DNA from: an uncultured Lachnoclostridium sp.
Lineage (GTDB): Bacteria; Bacillota; Clostridia; Lachnospirales; Lachnospiraceae
Length of the DNA stretch: 18,465 bases
Direction of reading: 5' to 3'
Assembly: GCA_902464595.1 (NCBI GenBank)
Contig: CABQJX010000050.1
Coordinates: 1 to 18,465, forward strand
The notes below the pieces were generated by a model. It saw only the letters and a program-made list of their open reading frames with translations, had not been told where the DNA came from and did not search any database. The translations under genes were made by a program, and so were the position numbers. Shown here piece by piece: positions 3,982-11,819 of the stretch; position 1 is the first letter of the stretch, and each line of letters starts with the position of its first letter.

Positions 3982-5331
3982 ATGAGTACCTGGTATGAAC
4001 AAAGCGTTTTTTATCACATGTATCCCCTGGGAATGACGGGCGCTCCCAAATATAATAATGTCTCAGAGCCTGCCTCCCGTTTTCAGGAATTAGACCGCTG
4101 GATCCCTCATATCCATTCTTTGGGATGCAGCGCTGTTTACATAGGTCCTCTTTTTCAGTCTTCCAGCCATGGCTACGACACAAAAGACTACAAAAATATC
4201 GATCTCCGCTTAGGAGACAACAACGATTTTTGCAGCTTCGTATCCCATTGTCACAGAGAAGGGATACGCGTTGTGGTAGATGGCGTTTTTAATCATACAG
4301 GACGGGAATTTTTTGCCTTTCGGGATATTCAGCAAAACCGTTGGGATTCCCCCTATAAGGACTGGTATAAGGGTGTTGATTTCAATTGGCAGAGCCCTCT
4401 GGGGGATCCCTTCGGTTACGAGGCATGGCAAGGCCATTTTGAGCTTCCCTGTCTCAATCTGTCCCACCCCGCTGTACGCTCCTATCTTTTTGATGTAATA
4501 CGCTTTTGGATCCAGGAATTTGATATTGACGGGATCCGTCTGGACTGCGCCAATGTGCTGGACTTCGGCTTTATGAAAGAGCTGCGCTGCGAAACCCAGG
4601 CCATGAAGCAGGATTTTTGGCTTATGGGGGAGGTGATCCATGGAGACTACAGCCGTTGGGTCAACAGAGAAATGCTCCACTCTGTAACCAATTACGAGCT
4701 CCATAAAAGCATCTATTCCGGCTTCAACGACCATAATTTCTTTGAAATCGCCCATAATGTGCGCCGCTTAGAAGCGATTGGAAGACAGCTTTATACGTTT
4801 GTAGATAACCATGACGAAGACCGGATCGCCACCAAACTGCGTTTAAAAGACCACTTAGCTCCTGTATATATGTGCCTTATGACCCTTCCCGGCATCCCCT
4901 CGATCTATTATGGAGGAGAGTGGGCCATGGAGGGAAAACGCAGCAGTACCAGCGATGAAGCCCTCCGTCCTGCTGTCTCTATGGATCAGGAAGACTCGCT
5001 TCGCTGCAGCCTCACCGCACTGATCGCCCGTTTAGCCCATATACACACTGAAAATGAAGAACTTCATGCAGGCCGCTATCAAGAACTTCTGCTTACCAAC
5101 CGTCAATATGCCTTTGCCCGCCATGGGCAAAATTCGGTCATCATCACCGCCTTAAACAACGACGATGCACCAGCTGTCTTGGATATTCCCGTTCCTATTC
5201 AGGCCAGCACGGCAGAAGATCTGCTGGCTCCAGAGGGAGAGGACCGCCTTCTCCCCGTTGAAGGGGGAAGGATTCATATTACAATAAAGGGCAGCTGGGG
5301 AGCTGTCCTCAAAATCAAGGGGGACACATGA
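3982..5331 (+). CDS. GH13 alpha-amylase-family glucan hydrolase, cytoplasmic
   Basis: A 449-residue GH13 enzyme that would hydrolyse alpha-1,4 glucosidic bonds in maltodextrin or glycogen-type substrates. There is no signal peptide, so it acts inside the cell. The conserved regions are DGVFNHTG (about 100-107), GIRLDCANV with nucleophile Asp188, FWLMGEVIHG with acid/base Glu217, and FVDNHDEDRIA with transition-state Asp278. YEAWQGHFELPCLN (about 146-159) resembles the domain-B segment of cyclomaltodextrinase or neopullulanase-type members, but the N-terminal CBM34 domain of those enzymes is absent. The ribosome binding site is GTGAGGAAA before ATG 3982. The stop TGA (5329-5331) is one base from the glgB start, so the two are an operon. 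The substrate cannot be fixed from sequence. Confidence 0.88.
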   Translation: MSTWYEQSVFYHMYPLGMTGAPKYNNVSEPASRFQELDRWIPHIHSLGCSAVYIGPLFQSSSHGYDTKDYKNIDLRLGDNNDFCSFVSHCHREGIRVVVDGVFNHTGREFFAFRDIQQNRWDSPYKDWYKGVDFNWQSPLGDPFGYEAWQGHFELPCLNLSHPAVRSYLFDVIRFWIQEFDIDGIRLDCANVLDFGFMKELRCETQAMKQDFWLMGEVIHGDYSRWVNREMLHSVTNYELHKSIYSGFNDHNFFEIAHNVRRLEAIGRQLYTFVDNHDEDRIATKLRLKDHLAPVYMCLMTLPGIPSIYYGGEWAMEGKRSSTSDEALRPAVSMDQEDSLRCSLTALIARLAHIHTENEELHAGRYQELLLTNRQYAFARHGQNSVIITALNNDDAPAVLDIPVPIQASTAEDLLAPEGEDRLLPVEGGRIHITIKGSWGAVLKIKGDT

Positions 5332-5332
5332 T

Positions 5333-7258
5333 ATGACAGCACGAAAAACTATGGGAAATACTTCGGTAAAGAAAGTACCGTCCACAGGTCTTATATCCGA
5401 TCTGGACTGCTATCTGTTCGGCGCAGGAACTCACTATGACATCTATCAAAAGCTGGGAGCTCATCCTACCGTACTTCAGGGGCAGAAGGGCATCTATTTT
5501 GCAGTCTGGGCTCCTCACGCCCGCGAAGTCCACCTGGTTGGCGATTTTAATGGCTGGAATCCTGATTCTACTCCTATGGCCCCTATCGCCCAGTCTGGAA
5601 TTTGGGAATATTTCTGTCCTGGAATGAAAACTGGAGAACTGTATAAATTTGCTGTGACCACTCAAACCGGAAAAATCTTATACAAAGCTGATCCTTTTGC
5701 TTTCAGCGCTGAATACCGCCCGGGAACCGCCTCTGTCACTGCTGATATTTCTGGCTTTAAATGGACGGACAGCACCTGGATCTCTAAAAGAACCCAGTCC
5801 GATCTGCTGAAACAGCCCATAAGCATCTATGAAGTCCACCTGGGCTCATGGAGAAAGAGAAACAGAGCTGAAAAAGATGGCTATTATACATACGCTGAGG
5901 CTGCCCATGAATTATCTGCCTACGTAAAAGAAATGGGCTATACTCATGTGGAGCTTATGGGTATCGCAGAACATCCTTATGACGGTTCCTGGGGATACCA
6001 GGTTACAGGATACTTTGCCCCTACCTCACGCTACGGCACTCCCGCAGAATTTATGTACTTTGTAAACTATCTTCACCGTCAGGGTATTGGAGTGATCCTG
6101 GATTGGGTTCCTGCCCACTTCCCCAAAGACGCCCATGGGCTGGCGGATTTTGACGGAGAACCCCTTTTTGAGTATGCGGATCCCCGAAAGGGCGAACACC
6201 CGGACTGGGGAACCAAAGTCTTTGACTATGGAAAAAACGAAGTCAAGGATTTCCTCATCAGCAATGCCCTTTACTGGGTAGAACAATACCATGTAGACGG
6301 CCTGCGCGTGGATGCGGTTGCATCTATGCTGTACCTGGATTATGGACGTCAGGACGGGCAATGGATCCCTAACCAGTATGGGGGAAACCAGAATCTGGAA
6401 GCAATTGAATTTTTTAAACACTTAAATACGGTTGTGCAGGGGCGTAATCATGGAGTTATGGTCATTGCTGAGGAATCCACAGCATGGCCTATGGTAACAG
6501 CACATCCAGAACAGGACGGGCTGGGGTTCACCTTCAAGTGGAATATGGGCTGGATGCATGACTTTCTGGAATATATGAAGCTGGATCCCTATTTCCGCAA
6601 ATACAACCATAACCGAATGACCTTTGGCCTCACCTATTTTACCAGCGAAAATTATATTCTGGTTCTGTCCCACGATGAAGTAGTTCACTTAAAATGCTCC
6701 ATGATCAACAAGATGCCCGGACTGGGGAAAGACAAATTTTCTAATCTGAAGGCTGGATACACATTTATGATCGGTCATCCCGGAAAAAAGCTCCTGTTCA
6801 TGGGACAAGATTTTGGGCAGCTCCATGAATGGGACGAAAAGGTTTCTTTAGACTGGGAGCTGACCGAAGAAGAGGATCACCGGGAGCTTCAAAATTATGT
6901 AAAGGATCTTCTCCACCTATACCGAAAATATCCTTCCCTTTGGCGAGACAATGACTGGGATTGCTTCCAGTGGATCAATGCCAATGACGGAGACCGCAGC
7001 ATCTTCAGTTTTATCAGGAAAGATGAAACCGGCAAAAAAAATCTGCTCTTTATCATTAGCTTTACACCTGTAGACCGTCCCGACTACCGAATCGGAGTTC
7101 CAAGAAAAGGAAAATACACTCTTTTGCTGGATAATCACGGCGCTTATCGTCCAAAAGAAACTCCGTATTTTGTCTCCTCCAAAAGCGAATGTGACGGACA
7201 GCCATATTCCTTCTCCTATCCGCTTGCGCCCTATGGAGTTGCTGTATTCCGGTTTTAG
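5333..7258 (+). CDS. glgB: 1,4-alpha-glucan branching enzyme
   Basis: Transfers alpha-1,4 chains to make alpha-1,6 branches in glycogen-like polymers, in the cytoplasm. The 641 residues include a short N-terminal extension, a CBM48 domain (about 32-130; GIYFAVWAPHAREVHLVGDF then NGWN), the GH13_9 barrel and a C-terminal beta domain. Signature motifs are DWVPAHF (257-263), VDGLRVDAVASMLYLDYGR with nucleophile Asp327, MVIAEESTAWP with Glu380, and LSHDEVVH with Asp448. The length is usual for the shorter GlgB group that lacks an N1 domain. The start at ATG 5333 has AAGGGGG at 5318-5323. It lies one base after the GH13 hydrolase gene. No glgA, glgC or glgP is present in the window, so the polymer-making partners must be elsewhere. 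A weak imperfect hairpin (7256-7273, no T-run) follows the stop. Confidence 0.95.
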   Translation: MTARKTMGNTSVKKVPSTGLISDLDCYLFGAGTHYDIYQKLGAHPTVLQGQKGIYFAVWAPHAREVHLVGDFNGWNPDSTPMAPIAQSGIWEYFCPGMKTGELYKFAVTTQTGKILYKADPFAFSAEYRPGTASVTADISGFKWTDSTWISKRTQSDLLKQPISIYEVHLGSWRKRNRAEKDGYYTYAEAAHELSAYVKEMGYTHVELMGIAEHPYDGSWGYQVTGYFAPTSRYGTPAEFMYFVNYLHRQGIGVILDWVPAHFPKDAHGLADFDGEPLFEYADPRKGEHPDWGTKVFDYGKNEVKDFLISNALYWVEQYHVDGLRVDAVASMLYLDYGRQDGQWIPNQYGGNQNLEAIEFFKHLNTVVQGRNHGVMVIAEESTAWPMVTAHPEQDGLGFTFKWNMGWMHDFLEYMKLDPYFRKYNHNRMTFGLTYFTSENYILVLSHDEVVHLKCSMINKMPGLGKDKFSNLKAGYTFMIGHPGKKLLFMGQDFGQLHEWDEKVSLDWELTEEEDHRELQNYVKDLLHLYRKYPSLWRDNDWDCFQWINANDGDRSIFSFIRKDETGKKNLLFIISFTPVDRPDYRIGVPRKGKYTLLLDNHGAYRPKETPYFVSSKSECDGQPYSFSYPLAPYGVAVFRF

Positions 7259-7334
7259 CCTGTTATACAGGGCTGCTTTCTGCTATTAAGAACCAATTTT
7301 ACTGATCTCTGTTTCCTTCTTTTGCTGTCAGTCT

Positions 7335-7376
7335 CTTATTTGACAAAAAATTATCGTTAATTTTTTGTCAAATAAG
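7335..7376. repeat. Perfect 19-base inverted repeat, AT-rich
   Basis: The left arm at 7335-7353 begins CTTATTTGACAAAAAA; the right arm at 7358-7376 is its exact reverse complement, with a 4-base loop TCGT. It is not a classic terminator: the stem is AT-rich and no T-run follows. Each arm contains TTGACA facing inward, but no -10 sits at the right distance on either strand. It lies about 76 bases after glgB. Confidence 0.75.
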
Positions 7377-7471
7377 TATGTACTTTTGATCTGGCTTGTA
7401 GTAGAATAAAGGCAGTGCAATGGATTACCACAGCACCCTTTATAATAAGGTGACAGCCTATCCTTTTCATT

Positions 7472-7615
7472 TAAGATCAAATTCTTTCATTTTTTATACC
7501 GTTTTTAGATTTGATCTTACATTCCTGAAAATTCCCTGCTGCCCGCCGGAGCCGACAAGCTGGAGCAAAAGGATACATACAGGAATGATGGGAATACGCT
7601 GTCACATAATATGTG
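7472..7615 (+). other. Inverted-repeat-rich leader of the phosphotransferase gene
   Basis: Three further inverted repeats lie in order before the gene at 7632. TAAGATCAAAT (7472-7482) pairs with ATTTGATCTTA (7509-7519); CATTCCTG (7520-7527) pairs with CAGGAATG (7580-7587); CACATA-A-TATGTG (7603-7615) touches the ribosome binding site. With the repeat at 7335 they fill most of the 373-base gap 7259-7631. A folded 5' leader or a set of operators is possible. I do not recognise a known riboswitch, and no convincing promoter was found (TAGAAT at 7402-7407 has no good -35). Confidence 0.45.
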
Positions 7616-7631
7616 GAAGGAGAGTATCATT

Positions 7632-8381
7632 ATGGCAAAACAATTAATTTCCAGCAGCGAAACAAAAACTGTTTACCGTGACGGAAACACTGCCATCAAG
7701 GAGTTCTGCGAGGGCTTTCCAAAGGCCGAGGTCTTGAACGAAGCGCTGTGCAATGCGCGTGTAGAAACGATCAAAGATCTGAATGTTCCCAAAATACTGA
7801 GCGTATCCGTTATTGATGGGAAATGGGCTATTACCAGAGAATTTATTGAAGGAAAGACTCTCACCCAGCTGATGGAAGAGAATCCTGACAAGATAGATGA
7901 ATATCTGGAACAGATGGCTGATCTGCATCTGCAGATTTTTGCTCAGGCTTGCCCGCTGTTAAACAAATTAAAGGAAAAAACCATTCGCGCTCTCAAATCC
8001 GAGGAACAGCTGGATGACAATATACGTTATGAGCTGCTCACAAGGCTGGACGGTATGCCAAAACACACGAAATTGTGCCATGGCGATTTCTGTCCAGATA
8101 ACATCATTGTAGGCGATGATGGAAAATGGTATCTGGTTGACTGGGTACACGCTTCCCAGGGTAATGCCAGCGCAGATGTAGCAAGAACCTATCTTCTCTT
8201 ATCCCTAAAGGATCAAAAGACAGCAGATCGTTACATGGAACTGTTCTGTGAAAAAACGGGCACAGAAAAGCGCTATGTACAGGGATGGCTTCCTATTGTG
8301 GCGGCCGCTCAGCTGGCTTACAAGCGTCCTGAGGAAAAGGAACTGTTGGAAAGCTGGATCAATGTATTTGACTACCAGTAA
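7632..8381 (+). CDS. APH/choline-kinase-fold phosphotransferase
   Basis: A 249-residue cytoplasmic kinase of the aminoglycoside phosphotransferase fold (Pfam APH type). The catalytic loop is LCHGDFCPDNIIV with Asp152 and Asn157; the Mg-binding motif is YLVDWVHASQGN with Asp170. TAIKEF near residue 20 supplies the probable ATP-binding lysine (Lys23), and ITREFIEGKTL is the hinge. It resembles the TIGR02172-type group of kinases of unknown substrate found in gut anaerobes. Antibiotic resistance should not be assumed, because close relatives include sugar, choline and thiamine kinases. The start at ATG 7632 has GAAGGAG (7616-7622) 9 bases upstream; ATG 7611 precedes that site and is unlikely. 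It seems to be a single-gene unit with an unusual structured leader. The substrate is unknown. Confidence 0.82.
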   Translation: MAKQLISSSETKTVYRDGNTAIKEFCEGFPKAEVLNEALCNARVETIKDLNVPKILSVSVIDGKWAITREFIEGKTLTQLMEENPDKIDEYLEQMADLHLQIFAQACPLLNKLKEKTIRALKSEEQLDDNIRYELLTRLDGMPKHTKLCHGDFCPDNIIVGDDGKWYLVDWVHASQGNASADVARTYLLLSLKDQKTADRYMELFCEKTGTEKRYVQGWLPIVAAAQLAYKRPEEKELLESWINVFDYQ

Positions 8382-8462
8382 TATCCACCTGCACAAATGG
8401 TTTTCCATGTGAAACCTGCCGCCCCCTTAGACAAGCTGTTTATGTAGGAAGGGATTCAGCTT

Positions 8463-8509
8463 CCGGAGGGTATCGCAAAATACGAAATCGTGTTTTGCGA
8501 CACCTCCGG
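8463..8509. repeat. Long compound hairpin between convergent genes
   Basis: CCGGAGG (8463-8469) pairs with CCTCCGG (8503-8509), TCGCAAAA (8473-8480) with TTTTGCGA (8493-8500), and ACGA with TCGT around an AA loop; small unpaired steps (gta/ca) lie between the first two stems. Smaller hairpins flank it: GGAAG/CTTCC on the left and GCAGC-ACA-GCTGC at 8520-8532. No T-run follows on the + strand. It could stop or stabilise convergent transcripts, or be one copy of a dispersed palindromic repeat. Confidence 0.7.
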
Positions 8510-8578
8510 CCCGCTGTCGGCAGCACAGCTGCAAAAAGAGACTGCCCCAAAAAGGAACAGCCCCTCTGTTTCGCTATC

Positions 8579-11017
8579 TCACGATTCTTTCTCTTCTATT
8601 TTCTCAGTTTCTAATATTTGAACCTTTAATGGCCCACTATCTGAAACTCCTAAATCTTCTTCGCTCTCTGCTTCTTTTGTCTCCTGGGATTCCAGCATTG
8701 GTTTTTCCGGCTTATGAACCGTCCATTTAACAGGAAATGCCACTTCTGCCTTAAACAGATCACCGTCAATAGAAATCGTAAATTCTCCTCCCTGAACCTG
8801 GGTCAGGTTCTTTGCAATGGACAGACCTAAACCGCTTCCCTCTGTGGTTCTTGATACATCCCCCCGGACAAAACGCTCTGTCAGCTCATCGGGACTGATA
8901 TTTAAAGGAGACTCCGATACATTTTTAATGGTAAACACTGCTTTTCCGTCTTGATTCGCCACATCCACATAGACGCGGCTGTGTTCCATAGCATATTTCA
9001 CCGCATTGGTATAAAGATTTTCCAAAACACGCCACAGATGCCGTCCATCTGCCCGAATCATCAGAACTTCATCTGGTATGGTGACTACCAGCTCCAAGCG
9101 CCGGGCTGAAAATCTCTCCTCAAATTCTCCAACTGTCTGTTGTGCTAATTCTACCAGGTCAATATCCGCCATATCCAGCTTTACATTGCCGGAGCTGGCC
9201 TTAGAAACCTCTACCAGGTCTTCTGTCAATGTCTTTAAACGCTGGGATTTTTGATCCAGCACTTCCAGATATGCCGCGATCTTAGGATTTTGTATCTTTT
9301 CCCTCTTGAGCAGATCTACATAATTGATGATCGAAGTGAGAGGCGTTTTAATATCATGGGACACATTGGTGATCAGATTTGCCTTCATGCGCTCGCTCTT
9401 TACCTGCTCCTGAAGAGCCAGATCAAGACCGCTGCTGATATTGTTGAGATGATCGCCCATGCTTTTTTCCTTACCGGACAAAAGCCCTGTGTCAATCTGA
9501 TAACTGGTATCCCCCTCTGAGATTGTGCTTACCGCCTTATCCAGAAGATCTCTCTGAACCGCTTTTTTAAAGAGAAGATGGTAGATCCAGGCATCCAATC
9601 CAAGATAGAGCACAATAAACACATAGAACATGATCTGATAGCTCCACCTGTTATTCTTGTAGAAGAACAGGAAAATAAGCCCCCACAGCATAGCTGCATT
9701 AAAACCAATAAAGATTAAATAACAGAACCCGGTTCCTACCGCATAACTGACTCGTCCCACATACTCCCGGCTGGCGTTTAACGCCCTTTTTGCAACGCTG
9801 TTTTCCCACAGCGCCCTTGCCTTATACCGTCTCAGCAGCCCAAAGCCACACAGGACACTGCAAGTGTATACAATGATCAGCTTTATCATCTTATTCCAAT
9901 AATTCCACTGTTCATTGGGAGCAAACAGGCTGAACAGGCGGATCCCCACATAACGCCCAATATAAATAAAAACAGCGGTAGCCGCCGCACAGAGAAGGAC
10001 ATATACCTCTGTGTGCAGATCATCGATGGGATAAAGATGCACCTCTGTCCCCCCATCGGCTATATAGCCAGACATCATCATCAAAAGAGCCAATGTAACT
10101 ACACATCCAAGCCCTCCTAAGATCACACCGCCCATCCCTGTAATAAAACTGTCTCTGGCAGCCTTATATTCTGCTGCTTCCACAGAATAGGCGTCCTTCT
10201 TTGGATAACTCGTATCCACGGAAAGAACCATGTAATTCCGGTCATTATTATAGGGATTCCATATTTCCAGCTGAGTCGCAGCATTCTGGGGAATTACCGT
10301 CATATTGCTCTCCATTTTGATGGTATTGCCCGGAATGAAGAAATATTTTCCTGTATTGTAAATGTCCTCCAATGTCTTCTCAGGCGCATTGGTATATACC
10401 TTCTGCTCTCCTTTATCACCATTATACTCGATCCGAAAGTTTACATTCGTCTCATTTTCAATATAATTATGATAGATCTTATAATACTCTTTCAGATGGA
10501 GCAGGATATCAAGGGCCAGTTCTTCCATCGTCATGCGCTGCGGCTCATCATAATCCATTCCCCGAAAATCAGGATTATAACTCTGGAAGTCAATGGTCAC
10601 TTCTTCCTCATCATCTTCCATGGAAATGGGAGAACCCATCAGCTCAAAGTTCTCATCTATGTAATATCCCCGCGTTTTTCCATAACGCACAATCTGATCC
10701 AATGTCCAGCCAACACCCTGTTCCCCCGGGCCCCTGCTGATCTGTACGATCACCCGGTCCATATCCAGCTTGCCATCTGTCTCAAACATATCTTTGTATC
10801 CCACATAAGTGAAAATACTGTCAATATCCTTTGCCAGCTGATCGTTAAACTGGGAGGAGTCCTCATAGGCATCCTCATAGATCCACTTGATCCCCTTTCC
10901 ATAATTGGAATTGAGATACATAGCACTGATCCCGAACACGGCCATGGCAGCAAATATAATATGCAGAAGGGTCAGCATCACTTTTCTTCGTGCAAATTTC
11001 CGTCTCTCATCTATCAT
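8579..11017 (-). CDS. Multi-pass membrane sensor histidine kinase
   Basis: An 812-residue kinase that would phosphorylate the adjacent response regulator. In order: a membrane helix at about 13-33; an external sensor domain of about 250 residues (about 36-290, acidic, no known fold recognised); five further hydrophobic segments (about 293-316, 335-355, 378-395, 425-451 and 459-483); and a HAMP-like linker. Then comes HisKA with NVSHDIKTPLTSI (His554), followed by HATPase_c with the N box (NLYTNAVKYA, Asn671) and G box (EGSGLGLSIAKNL, about 726-738). The C-terminus ends in an extra Glu-rich tail of about 45 residues after the ATPase fold. The start lies 8 bases after the response regulator stop, so the two are an operon. 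The signal is unknown; the linked envelope hydrolase hints at cell-wall stress. Confidence 0.92.
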   Translation of the reverse strand: MIDERRKFARRKVMLTLLHIIFAAMAVFGISAMYLNSNYGKGIKWIYEDAYEDSSQFNDQLAKDIDSIFTYVGYKDMFETDGKLDMDRVIVQISRGPGEQGVGWTLDQIVRYGKTRGYYIDENFELMGSPISMEDDEEEVTIDFQSYNPDFRGMDYDEPQRMTMEELALDILLHLKEYYKIYHNYIENETNVNFRIEYNGDKGEQKVYTNAPEKTLEDIYNTGKYFFIPGNTIKMESNMTVIPQNAATQLEIWNPYNNDRNYMVLSVDTSYPKKDAYSVEAAEYKAARDSFITGMGGVILGGLGCVVTLALLMMMSGYIADGGTEVHLYPIDDLHTEVYVLLCAAATAVFIYIGRYVGIRLFSLFAPNEQWNYWNKMIKLIIVYTCSVLCGFGLLRRYKARALWENSVAKRALNASREYVGRVSYAVGTGFCYLIFIGFNAAMLWGLIFLFFYKNNRWSYQIMFYVFIVLYLGLDAWIYHLLFKKAVQRDLLDKAVSTISEGDTSYQIDTGLLSGKEKSMGDHLNNISSGLDLALQEQVKSERMKANLITNVSHDIKTPLTSIINYVDLLKREKIQNPKIAAYLEVLDQKSQRLKTLTEDLVEVSKASSGNVKLDMADIDLVELAQQTVGEFEERFSARRLELVVTIPDEVLMIRADGRHLWRVLENLYTNAVKYAMEHSRVYVDVANQDGKAVFTIKNVSESPLNISPDELTERFVRGDVSRTTEGSGLGLSIAKNLTQVQGGEFTISIDGDLFKAEVAFPVKWTVHKPEKPMLESQETKEAESEEDLGVSDSGPLKVQILETEKIEEKES

Positions 11018-11025
11018 AGGGCCAC

Positions 11026-11721
11026 CTATTGTTTTTCAATCTTATAACCTACACCCCATACCACTTTCAGATATTTGGGTTCCCTGGGATTAATCTCAAT
11101 CTTTTCCCTGATATGACGGATATGCACTGCCACGGTATTATCCGCTCCAATGGCTTCTTCGTTCCATATCTGCTCATAAATCTCGTCAATGGAGAACACC
11201 TTTCCCGCATTCTTTACCAAGAGAAGGAGAATATTATACTCAATGGGAGTGAGCCGGATCGGCTCGCCATCCACTGTTACCTCTTTATTGTCATCATTAA
11301 TCTGAAGCCCTCCGCATTTGTAAACCTGACCTTCGGCCTGCTGGTTCAGATTCCCTAACTGCGTATATCGGCGCAGCTGGGATTTTACCCTTGCTACCAA
11401 TTCCAGTGGATTGAATGGCTTCGTGATATAATCATCTGCCCCAATATTAAGCCCCAGTATTTTGTCTGCATCCTCTGATTTTGCAGAAAGGATAATGATG
11501 GGGATGCTGCTGGTTTCCCTGACCTTGAGAGTCGTCCTGATCCCGTCTAACCCAGGCATCATCACATCTACAATGAGAAGATCCACCTCATTGGTTTCCA
11601 GATTTTCCAGGGCCTCATATCCGTCATATGCCTTGATGACCTTAAACCCTTCTCCTGTCAGATAAATATCGATCGCTTCCACGATCTGTTTATCATCGTC
11701 ACACACTAAAATAGTCTGCAT
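11026..11721 (-). CDS. OmpR/PhoB-family response regulator
   Basis: A 231-residue DNA-binding regulator. The receiver domain (about 1-118) has the acidic pocket CDDD (8-10), phospho-acceptor Asp52 in LLIVDVMMPG, the switch Ser79 in IIILSAKSED and Lys101 in YITKPFNP. The winged-helix domain (about 135-230) contains RLTPIEYNILLLL, IDEIYEQIWNE, the recognition helix VAVHIRHIREKI and the final VWGVGYKIEKQ. AGGAGGAT at 11727-11734 is 5 bases from the ATG. It resembles VanR- and WalR-type regulators in layout, but the specific role cannot be named. It lies directly upstream of its kinase and 82 bases downstream of the NlpC/P60 lipoprotein gene. That gap holds a 36-base duplication that might carry binding sites. 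Confidence 0.93.
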   Translation of the reverse strand: MQTILVCDDDKQIVEAIDIYLTGEGFKVIKAYDGYEALENLETNEVDLLIVDVMMPGLDGIRTTLKVRETSSIPIIILSAKSEDADKILGLNIGADDYITKPFNPLELVARVKSQLRRYTQLGNLNQQAEGQVYKCGGLQINDDNKEVTVDGEPIRLTPIEYNILLLLVKNAGKVFSIDEIYEQIWNEEAIGADNTVAVHIRHIREKIEINPREPKYLKVVWGVGYKIEKQ

Positions 11722-11751
11722 CTTACATCCTCCTCATACTTTAGAAACCTT

Positions 11752-11819
11752 ACAGCATAGGTAAATTCAAAATATCCTCTATCCCACACAGCATAGGTAA
11801 ATTTTAGAATATCCTCCAT
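11752..11819. repeat. Imperfect 36-base tandem duplication at a gene end
   Basis: ACAGCATAGGTAAATT occurs at 11752 and again at 11788, and both copies continue with a near-identical AATATCCTC-AT segment. The second copy includes the last codons and TAA of the NlpC/P60 gene; the first lies in the gap before the response regulator. The unit looks like a local duplication of the gene's 3' end. Confidence 0.7.

Noticed and set aside
4210..4755. 181-residue - strand frame opposite the GH13 gene
   Set aside because: The GH13 frame has all catalytic motifs; this is its antisense shadow.
7335..7376. Intrinsic terminator of glgB
   Set aside because: The stem is AT-rich, its T-run lies inside the stem, and no T-run follows the hairpin.
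7420..7647. 75-residue + strand frame between glgB and the kinase gene
   Set aside because: No ribosome binding site, no recognisable domain, and it runs through inverted repeats.
7632..8381. Aminoglycoside-resistance gene
   Set aside because: Only the general APH kinase motifs are seen; the closest group I recall has unknown substrates, so resistance is not supported.
10469..11047. 192-residue + strand frame opposite the histidine kinase
   Set aside because: It is antisense to a strongly supported gene and its composition is that of a shadow frame.
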